Shown here: positions 20,215-27,245 of the stretch, piece by piece
How the letters are laid out: each line of letters begins with the position of its first letter
Numbering within the stretch: the first letter of the stretch is position 1
DNA from: Rodentolepis nana
Taxonomy: Eukaryota; Platyhelminthes; Cestoda; Cyclophyllidea; Hymenolepididae
DNA length: 27,245 bases
NCBI GenBank assembly: GCA_900617975.1
Contig: UZAE01000289.1
Span: 1-27,245, forward strand
Reading direction: 5' to 3'
Notes under the pieces: generated by a model
The model's database searches: none
Seen by the model: the letters and a program-made list of their open reading frames with translations, nothing else
Told to the model about the DNA's origin: nothing
Translations under genes and position numbers: made by a program

Positions 20215-23200
20215 CTAGAGATAAAAAAATAGTCAAAACCAACAAAGCCAATAAATTAAACTAAGCTCGCCATTAATTGGCAAATATTATGCTAGAAAAT
20301 AGAATCCTGTTGTTCATGAAATAGATACCTAATATACTCACATCAATCTATATTCCCCCTCTTTGACCCAAATTTGATATCAGGCCTCGAGGTTTCAAGA
20401 GCAACTATCCGGAACAAATTATAAAACTTGTCTAAAGCAATATTCTTTCATTTTTCTATTTTGGGTACACTGGGGCGTTTTAATTCGCAGGTTTATTAAG
20501 AAATAAGACCTACAGTGAGTAGCTCAGTATATTTTTTCTAAGAAAATAAGTGGACTTCAAACAGGAAAGCATGAGAAAATTATTCTCAAGAGGACTTACA
20601 TTTTGAGAACGCGATCCTTGCCACCAGAAACAACTCGTTGCCCATCTGGACTCCAATCCAGAGCATATACAGCATCGGCATGACCAGGCAAGTCGTGCAG
20701 AATGTGACGTTTACGTTGATGGGGTTGTTTTAAACCACCACCATCCACCTTCCTCTTCTTGGCCTTACTCATCTGGACCGAGGCCTCTTGACCCCAACGA
20801 CGCACCTCGGCCATGGTCCAGAGCTTCAGTGTGGAGTCCTTCGAACCCGAAACAAGGAGACGCGAGTCACTGGACCAGGTAACAAGATATACATCCTGAA
20901 CATGGCCGAACATTGTGGCTAGAAACCTAGAAGCATGGGATTTAAAGGTGATTAAAGATCTAGTGAATAAGAGAATAAATAACTGAAAAAGTGAAGTGAA
21001 AATATTCATCTAGATAAGATATCTAAAAAATTTCAGGAATCAATAGTGAAATCTCATCCCTTTAAAGCTAGATAAAAATTGATATATGACTAAATTCGAC
21101 TGCGATGCTAACAAAAGTCATTAATTATTGAGCAAGATAGATAATAGTTTAATAGAAGCTATAAAAAGTAGTTCTTCCAAAAAAGATGAAAATAAGTTGG
21201 ATTGGGAACAAAGCTGCTTTTAATTTACCTTTTAAAACGCCCAGTTGTACCTTGAAAGGCTGCAACTACTCATTATAAAGGAAGAATGAAAACTCGTAAC
21301 TCCAAACAGCAGTTATCTAAGAATATCTTAAGTAGATAAGTCGTAAACAATTAACTGCTTGGATAGCGGATAATTGGCACAATAGTGATCTTGAATATTC
21401 AGATACGAAAGCCTTGAAGTTCAATAATCGACGAATGAAGCTTTTGAGTCAACTTCGAGCGAAAATATTTCGCAAATATTTCATTAGGATTGCTTGGAAT
21501 ATTCAAGCCAATTTTGAGTCTTAATTAAATTACAAATGGAAGTTAATAGGTTTAACAGGTAGGTCTACTGTAGGTAACAATGGCGATCAGTGATAATAGT
21601 TTAGGATCTCAACTTACTGCCCAGTGAGTCCGTCCCAGATTTTGACGGAGTGGTCAAAACTAGCGCTAGCAATTAGTCGGCCATCGGGAGAAAATTTCAC
21701 ATCATTGACCACTCCTTGATGACCGGTCATCCGTGGACAGATAGGATTCTTTGAGGATTCTGGTGTCCACAGGGATAAGGTATTGTCATCTGAACCCGCA
21801 ACCATGCGCTCTGATCCACTACCCTGTGGAATTAATGAAATATCAATACTTATTGATGCGCTTAAATTTGTCTACAAGAGTAGGCGGACATTCTGGTTTT
21901 GTTATCTTAATAGCGCCTTTATTTGCTGAAGCATCAGGTTTTCTTAACTTTATTTATATTTCCATAAAATCCACAAAAACGGCAGCATTGCAGTCTTATG
22001 GAACATGAATATAAAATTGGGAAAAATTTTTTTAATCATAGCATGCTTCAATTGTTCGTACATTCACGTAATGATATGGACATAGCATGAAAACCAAAAC
22101 AAGATGAGATGCCCAATTCACCAGGCAAACTGTAGTTGCTTATTGGCTAAACTGATAATAATAATAATAGTAAATTTAAGGATAACTTACTTTGACCTTC
22201 TCGTAAAGCTCTTTTGTACGTAACCGCATCAGTTCTCCTAAAATAAAGAAGAAACAATGATGAATAGTGAAAATCATAGCAACCATGAAGGGGTTAAGGA
22301 AAAGAAGATTGCAGTTGTCTTCAATGATCAGGGTGTAACTCAGCTAAAGTAAATGTCGCATTTACTAATTCCAAGTTCTATTGACCAAGTAACAATGATG
22401 CAGTTAGTGTGATTATCATTTTACTTAGCAAATACCGTTTGAGAGCAATAGCCATATTCAAGCTATCTATCTTAGTGTCTATTCATCGCCGCACTAAAAA
22501 GCCGATAAATTATTTTTTCACCTCTTCTACACAAGCAGACATTGCATACTTTATTTGAGTTATTGTTTTTATGAAAAAAATGGGAGTAGAAAAAAACGAT
22601 TATATTTTCGAAAATATTGCAAAAACTTTTTTGTTATCCGAGAATTACTTTTCGCAGATGTTCGAGTAGTGCAATTAATGCGAAAGGTAAATAATTATCA
22701 ATAGAACAAAATTAAGATATAGCACTCTTGATAAAAGTGGCTGAACCTAATGTCTTACTCTTTTCCTCGCCTTGAGCTGTCGCAGGAATAATGGGTTTAA
22801 CTAAGACAGAGTCCGCAGGATCAAAAGGCCCAGTTCGCAGCACATAGTCTACACTTAGCGCCAGACAGTTGACCCAATGTCCATGCATATCCAAACGTCT
22901 GCAGAGAACACCATCAGTACTGCGCCAAACGCGAATGGTACGATCCTGACTTGAGGAGTAGATGAGATCGGTACCACCCCAACGTAGACATGTAACTGGC
23001 TTCTCATGACCTGAGAGAATACGCTCCGGTTTACCCGTCACTGTATCCCAGATTACTATTGAGGTATCTTGATAAGCAGCAGCCAGGAGGCGACAGTCTC
23101 GATCTCTGAAAAAGCGAACGGAAAGATTAGAATGGCATAACAAACAAATTATCGACTATCAAAGAGAAGTAGCTAAAATAAATTATGGGGAGAGGATTGT

Positions 23201-25474
23201 GAATGAAATGGAGTCAGATTAAAGTAGTTAACATCACCGTCAATACAATGAAAATGCAAATGTATTTGAAAACAGTCATCTTGGCAGTAAAATGCAGGAT
23301 GGCTATGGACAATGGATAAAAACATTTATGTTAAGAAAAACGTATCCAGACACCCTTGGCCAGTGAGATTTATTATTTAACTGAAAGACACAAGTGAACA
23401 AACACTACAATCGATTCATTACGCTAATGGTATGAAATGTAATTATGATTTTGTCACTGAAAACGAATCAGTCTTCCAAACAAGTAGATCCCATTACGCA
23501 ATAGGTGAGAGAAGACAATGGCATTTCAGTTTATGTGACTGGATTAAGCCAGTCCGAAAGGAATTAAGGTTAGAGGGTGCAGAAAACACGGGGTCATGGA
23601 ATATAATGAGGTTCGGTAGGAGTAACGATTTGAACAACGGTTGGATGAATAATAAAGTGACATCAACCGTTGACATGAAATCATATTATGCCAATGGAGG
23701 GGATAAATGAACTAATAGGGTTATGTAGCTAGTAAGGCTAGTAGAAATTACTTCAAGTTGATTCACGTAACAATTTGTGACGATAAGCGATTTCCTCCAT
23801 TTCGATGTCTTCTTACCTCTTGCTTTTCTACCGCATATCAGCTCAGATGATCATATGTTGCATACACTATAAATTCGATCAATTCAATTTTAGTAAAATT
23901 TATCAACTATATTGCAATCAATTTAATGACAGATGATAGTCAAAAGCTTTGAACATAAAATAATTTTGAAGTATACTGGAAGCCTGTTAAGATAGGCATT
24001 ATGGATTCACCACCAATCGGAGCAAATCTAGTTGTTAGAACAACCAACAGCAAAGTGAAAACTAAACACAAGTTTCGCTTTTCTCAATTCAAAATGTGTT
24101 GATAGACCCAATCTAAGGGGGAGATAGGGAAAGATATCATACTGGTAATTAATTGAGTAATTAACTTACAGATGGAAAGGACGCCACGCAAGGGAGCGAA
24201 TCCATCTAGACTTTGAATTGGCAGGTGTACGAGCGAGAGAGGCTTGAATAAGAGGCGAAGGGTTACCAAGAATCCAATTGCCAACTGTATCTTGTTTCCA
24301 GAGATAAATGTAACCTCCTTGACAACCTGAGGCTAGCTTAAGACCATCAGGTGACCAAGCGAGACAGAGAACTGGCGATGTATGAGCGCTGGTGACAACA
24401 TTCTGAGGGAGTTCCGTGTTGAGGTCCCAGAATCGTACGCTGTGGTCACCGGAACCGGTTGCGAGAGCCCTTAATAGAAAATTGAGTCATTTTGTGCAGC
24501 AAAATAATCCAAAGCCAGGATGGTTAGATTAATGATCCTGAAAGCATTGAGGTTAGAGCAAAGAAGCTAAAGCAGCAAACGGAATAAATCAACACCACGA
24601 AGAAAGCCCCACAAATTATCTCATCTAGTTGGAAAGTAAAATCCAACCCTTCATAAGTACCATCGGTTCCTCGAATACAAACGATTATCATTTATAGGCC
24701 GTTAAAATGCTGTCGAAAAGTAAATGACCAATCCGTAAATTCATCTTCCAATCAACTTCACGTTTAAACGCACTTAAATGCATAACCAATTGCTAGATAG
24801 TTGCTTTTAAATGCTTCAACATAACTAACTAGGAAAAACAGGGACAACAGGCAAATGAATAACAAATTCTTCAAACAAACGTTCGAACAATTGGCAATGA
24901 AAGGCTAACCCAAATCTCAATCAGGCTTTTAAGTACAAAATTTTAAATGTACCAATATATCAGGGTAAATAAATTCACCTTGCATCAGGAGAGAAGAGGG
25001 CAACCAAAACAGCGCCTTTATGACCAGGAATGGTACTAGTACACCTTGTGACTGGTCGGACTCGAAACACTGCTTGAGCCTGGTAAGTTACCTTGACAAC
25101 TGATTCTGTGATTGCGCCTGATTCAACAGTATCTTGAACGAGCTTTTGAGCTGCGGTAAATTGAGATATGCCGGAGGCAAGATCATCTAAGATTTGAGTT
25201 TCACCAATGAAGAATTCGTACACTTTTGGCTCATTAGAATCCTAAAGTAATCAGATTAATGATATAGAAAAATGATTCGTTTCACATTTTCACGAAGAGT
25301 TGTAAGGATATCCGTGAGAGCTGAAACTGAACTGCTGCAAGGTACAAATATAGGCGTTCCAGTTTCTTCGCCATTGGTATCAACAAACTGAATAAATACG
25401 GATCTTTCAAGTGATTTTGTTTTATTGCCATTTTGACTAGTACCGAAAATTTCATCTAAATCAACTTCGGCCAT
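20202..25474 (-). CDS. NLE1: Notchless protein homolog 1 (NLE1/Rsa4), pre-60S ribosome assembly WD40 protein, 8 exons
   Basis: I rebuilt eight exons whose phases agree at every GT-AG junction, giving 1692 nt (563 aa plus TAG). Residues about 27-120 form the NLE (ubiquitin-like) domain and end in the family signature FRVRPVTRCTS. Eight WD40 blades follow, at about 133-167, 177-209, 225-271, 279-312, 322-401, 412-446, 455-487 and 529-562. They include strongly conserved family stretches such as CLRWGG, HGHWVN, SASFDHSVKIWDG and DLPGHADAVYALDWSPDG. In the known family (human NLE1, yeast Rsa4) the NLE domain binds the MIDAS of the AAA ATPase Midasin/Rea1, and this drives release of assembly factors from pre-60S particles; NLE1 was also described as a Notch modifier. 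Human NLE1 is about 485 aa. The extra length here lies mainly before blade 3 and in a basic insert at about 490-526 before blade 8. The identification is secure; exact ends of exons 4 and 8 rest on splice logic without transcript data. Confidence 0.96.
20215..20599 (-). other. NLE1 intron 7, 385 bp
   Basis: Bounded by GTAAGTCC and the pyrimidine tract ending TCTCTAG. It separates almost the whole protein from a 4-codon last exon. No other feature was seen. Confidence 0.75.
20600..20926 (-). CDS. NLE1: NLE1 exon 7, blades 7-8 and basic insert, residues 452-559
   Basis: After the acceptor CTTCTAG the exon reads FLATMFGHVQDVYLVTWSS (blade 7) with SRLLVSGSKDSTLKLW. A basic insert containing SKAKKRKVDGGG follows, then blade 8 (HDLPGHADAVYALDWSPDG, GGKDRVLK). 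The donor AAAAT followed by GTAAGTCC leaves an AT that the last exon completes to ATG (Met 560). Confidence 0.95.
20927..21617 (-). other. NLE1 intron 6, 691 bp
   Basis: Bounded by GTAAGTT and CTTCTAG; AT-rich. No feature was seen. Confidence 0.85.
21618..21823 (-). CDS. NLE1: NLE1 exon 6, blades 5-6, residues 383-450
   Basis: After the acceptor TTCCACAG the frame gives GSGSERMVAGSDDNTLSLW, closing blade 5, then blade 6 (RMTGHQGVVNDVKFSPDG, SASFDHSVKIWDG). The donor is GGGCA followed by GTAAGTT, phase 2. Confidence 0.96.
21824..22190 (-). other. NLE1 intron 5, 367 bp
   Basis: Bounded by GTAAGTTA and TTCCACAG. It holds a short ATA trinucleotide run at 22155-22169 and nothing else I can name. 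Confidence 0.85.
22155..22169 (+). repeat. ATA trinucleotide repeat
   Basis: Five tandem ATA units close to the donor of exon 5, in intron 5 of NLE1. Confidence 0.8.
22191..22237 (-). CDS. NLE1: NLE1 exon 5, short exon inside the blade 5 linker, residues 368-382
   Basis: This 47-nt exon lies between TATTTTAG and GTAAGTTA. Joined in phase it reads R-ELMRLRTKELYEKVK. That fits the charged helical linker human NLE1 carries at the same place, between its LRTGAF and ERLVSGSDD motifs. It is found only because the flanking exons demand a phase 1 to phase 0 link here. Confidence 0.9.
22238..22758 (-). other. NLE1 intron 4, 521 bp
   Basis: Bounded by GTAAGA and TATTTTAG; AT-rich. No feature was seen. 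Confidence 0.8.
22759..23105 (-). CDS. NLE1: NLE1 exon 4, blades 3-5, residues 252-366
   Basis: The acceptor TTTTTCAG leads into A-GAT, completing the split Leu codon of exon 3. The exon encodes RLLAAAYQDTSIVIWD (end of blade 3), GKPERILSGHEKPVTCLRWGG (blade 4) and MHGHWVNCLALSVDYVLRTG (blade 5, a family signature). It ends in a helix-like GEEK before the donor GAGTAAGA, phase 1. Confidence 0.94.
23106..24169 (-). other. NLE1 intron 3, 1064 bp
   Basis: Bounded by GTAAGT and TTTTTCAG. It contains a plus-strand open frame of 92 codons at 23432-23710 with no recognisable domain and no splice or polyadenylation context; I treat it as chance. Otherwise nothing was seen. Confidence 0.85.
24170..24469 (-). 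CDS. NLE1: NLE1 exon 3, blades 1-3, residues 152-250
   Basis: This exon is not visible as one long ATG-started frame but reads cleanly after the acceptor TTAAG. ALATGSGDHSVRFWDL completes blade 1. Blade 2 follows (LAWSPDGLKLASGC ... YIYLW), then a long linker rich in Pro, Ser and Ala, then SRWIRSLAWRPFH of blade 3. The donor is CATCT followed by GTAAGT, phase 2. The linker before blade 3 is longer than in human NLE1 and lacks the usual GH. Confidence 0.94.
24470..24978 (-). other. NLE1 intron 2, 509 bp
   Basis: AT-rich, bounded by GTGAAT and TTAAG. No gene, RNA or repeat was seen in it. Confidence 0.85.
24979..25241 (-). CDS. NLE1: NLE1 exon 2, residues 64-150 plus part of 151
   Basis: The acceptor CTTTAG precedes GATTCT, and the frame reads DSNEPKVYEFFIGETQ, the second half of the NLE domain. 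It then gives QAVFRVRPVTRC and the first strand of blade 1 with a GH at 136-137. The donor is AAG followed by GTGAAT, splitting the Arg codon after two bases. Confidence 0.95.
25242..25285 (-). other. NLE1 intron 1, 44 bp
   Basis: Donor GTGAAAC and acceptor ACTTTAG enclose only 44 bases. Reading through would add VKRIIFLYH and then a stop, so it must be spliced for a full-length protein. It is very short for an animal intron. Confidence 0.9.
25286..25474 (-). CDS. NLE1: NLE1 exon 1 (coding), residues 1-63
   Basis: The ATG at 25474-25472 opens MAEVDLDEIFGTS, the start of the NLE domain, which continues as VFIQFVDTNGEETGTPIFVP. The exon ends with AAT at 25288-25286 and the donor GTGAAA, phase 0. 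The short acidic leader before the domain resembles other NLE1 proteins, which supports this ATG. A splice acceptor sits one base upstream of the ATG (see the separate entry). Confidence 0.93.
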
Positions 25475-25475
25475 T

Positions 25476-25490
25476 CTATCACAATACAGA
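25476..25490 (-). promoter_or_regulatory. Splice acceptor one base upstream of the NLE1 start codon
   Basis: On the minus strand a pyrimidine-rich stretch, TTTTTTCTGTATTGTGATAG, ends in AG at 25477-25476, followed by A and then the ATG at 25474. This looks like a real 3' splice site. Either a 5' UTR intron ends here, or the message receives a trans-spliced leader, as some flatworm transcripts do. Sequence alone does not separate the two. Confidence 0.5.
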
Positions 25491-26826
25491 AAAAATAAAT
25501 ATTTTGCAAAAGATCATAAAACTAAGGCAAGCATATAAAACAAATATTATTTTTAAAACTCCAAATAAATAAGTAATTAAATTGAAGCCATGGGAGGATT
25601 AAACCTTTATAAAAATCGCACACGTGTGGACACAAGAATGCAACGAAGCCAATAAATTTCAAAAAACGCAGAAAAGGTTTAAGCTTTGTCAAATCTATTA
25701 CAATTAAGATTTTACAAAAATTCAATTGCTTATCACCAATATTAGTAGTATGTTAGGTTTGAAACGCTTTTATTATTTGTTTAGTTTATTTCTATTTTGA
25801 GATATGATTTTTTATCTTCATTGAAAGCGTGTCTTATTGAATCCAAGTGGTATCATAAAGGTTAAATGGTTCAATTTTCTTGTTTTATCCCTGATTAATT
25901 CTTTCTTGCTATTTTCCAAAAGTTTCTGTCCCAAAAATACAATGGACTAATATGCAACTGGTAATAACATTGTAATATTTTGTTAGGTATGCGTTATAAT
26001 ATTTTCATGAAAATATTTCATTTCTTGGACTAAGAGGTATTGTGAGTTTTTCACTTTTAATAGCTTCTTTCTTCTTTGGAACCCGCGTTAAGTATTTGGG
26101 TATTACTGTTTTGATTTAATTGAAATATATGTTACGATGACAAGGTACTAGATTATGTTGTTTCTGGGATTTAATTGTGAAATGACGAGAAATTGAAAGG
26201 TTAGAAGAAAACCCCATATGTACTATTATGTCGAAAGTAGCGTTGGTGATCATTTTTAAAGTATTTAGGCAACATAGTCTTGCATATTATATTAGAGATC
26301 TTGCAATAACTGTCTTTATTATAACCAGATTATATAAGCAAGCTGATGAAATCATAGCAATATGATAATTCTTCAGAGCAGCCTTTGAATCATATTTTGT
26401 AGCGACTTCCATGTTTTGATATCAACCATTCAGAGGCAAAACAATAGTCTTGTCAATTTCTTTACTATGACAACACCATCTTCTATCATTACTCTAATTC
26501 ACTTTGAAAGTTTAGTATTGATTTCGAAAAGTTAAACGTCTTCATGATGCCAATTTGATAGCATTTAATATACATTCATCTATATGCATGTTATCTTTAG
26601 TGGAATTTAATTTTCATGAAATAACTGTAGGCGCAATTTAATAAGTCAGGCTAAAGAAGGGAAAGTGTTTGCTGAATCGGCTGACAGGAAGACTACATTT
26701 GCGCCTTAAGTCAATTCGCAGAAATATAAAAATAAAGAGTACAATGGTTTGATGAATAATAAAAACCAAAAAAATTGTTCATTAACCTGAATATTAAAGC
26801 GAAGCTTTGTAAATTAATAAGTGCCC

Positions 26827-26832
26827 TTTATT
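26827..26832 (-). promoter_or_regulatory. AATAAA downstream of the possible minus-strand terminal exon
   Basis: The plus strand reads TTTATT. It is meaningful only if the candidate exon at 26903-26989 is real; in AT-rich DNA this hexamer is common. Confidence 0.15.
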
Positions 26833-26902
26833 TTTAAATGAAGATATAATTGTGAGAAATTAGTTGAGAATCCATTTTTTGCATTTTCCTTGGGTTCCTG
26901 AA

Positions 26903-26989
26903 CTAGTCAGAGTGCTGCTGCCGCTTAACAGTTAGTCTATTATTGGCCACCCTCGTGGTCAAGATTTCCACATAGTCATCTGAATTCAA
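26903..26989 (-). CDS. Possible terminal exon of a further minus-strand gene (weak)
   Basis: After an AG at 26991-26990 the minus strand reads LNSDDYVEILTTRVANNRLT then VKRQQHSD and a TAG at 26905-26903. An AATAAA follows on the same strand at 26832-26827, about 70 nt beyond the stop. The patch is GC-richer than its surroundings. The pyrimidine tract before the acceptor is poor, the frame is only 28 codons, and no family is recognised. Confidence 0.18.
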   Translation of the reverse strand: MNSDDYVEILTTRVANNRLTVKRQQHSD

Positions 26990-27245
26990 CTAAGCCACTC
27001 TTTAGTAAATCGAGGAGGGCCGTTTCTCATCATCCTCGGCAGCGAAGGATATCACATACAAAAGCCATTACAGTTTAATCAAAGTAAACTTCTATGGCTC
27101 GAAAAATGCTCTTTAATTAGATATAAGCAGGGCTCTGGATCTTGGCGCAATCTTTTCATATAAGAAAGCATCTAGTTTGTTAGTGTTTCCGCATGATGCT
27201 TCAGTTTGCTCAGAAGTTTCCTCACCTTTGTCAGACCATTTGGGG

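Larger units (their letters stand above)
25475..27245. other. Upstream region of NLE1
   Basis: Mostly AT-rich DNA with no long open frames. It presumably contains the NLE1 promoter and perhaps a 5' UTR exon, since the ATG is preceded by a splice acceptor. The only compositional change is a GC-richer patch at about 26900-27060. No RNA genes or repeats were identified. Confidence 0.5.

Noticed and set aside
23432..23710. Plus-strand open frame of 92 codons in NLE1 intron 3
   Set aside because: No domain recognised and no gene context. A shorter opposite-strand frame overlaps it, so the stretch is merely poor in stops.

Overview
The window looks like nuclear DNA of an invertebrate animal. It is AT-rich, its genes are split by GT-AG introns, its 3' ends carry AATAAA signals, and no operons, rRNA, tRNA or viral genes were found. 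I favour a flatworm because very short introns sit at the 5' ends of both main genes while the later introns run to kilobases. That is an inference; no species is claimed.

Layout: (1) 1-1040 holds the 3' end of a plus-strand gene that I cannot name. Its last coding exon is 796-992, with a polyadenylation signal at 1024-1029. A possible preceding exon lies at 159-237. (2) 993-5091 is mainly non-coding and probably includes the 3' UTR of the next gene; a few short coding-like scraps are noted. (3) 5092-18975, minus strand, is a complete seven-exon gene for an SCP/CTDSP-type HAD phosphatase. The rebuilt frame is 1758 nt (585 aa), with the DLDET motif at 339-343. Its introns are 68, 4081, 2270, 2961, 1269 and 1477 bp. 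(4) 18976-20201 is a spacer of about 1.2 kb. (5) 20202-25474, minus strand, is a complete eight-exon gene for the ribosome-assembly factor NLE1 (Notchless; yeast Rsa4). The rebuilt frame is 1692 nt (563 aa), with an N-terminal NLE domain and eight WD40 blades. Its introns are 44, 509, 1064, 521, 367, 691 and 385 bp. (6) 25475-27245 is upstream of NLE1 and mostly AT-rich non-coding DNA, with one GC-richer patch near 26900-27060 that may be the end of another minus-strand gene.

The two recognised genes lie in tandem on the minus strand. Nothing suggests they share a pathway: NLE1 works in the nucleolus and nucleoplasm on pre-60S ribosomes, while SCP phosphatases act on the RNA polymerase II tail and signalling proteins. 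I did not find a clearly new multi-gene system. The points most worth a second look are lineage-specific changes in these conserved proteins: an NLS-like insertion before the last blade of NLE1, an altered site in its NLE domain, and long extensions on both sides of the phosphatase domain. Also notable are extreme gene-structure features: a 44-bp intron, a 13-nt terminal coding exon, and a splice acceptor directly against the NLE1 start codon.
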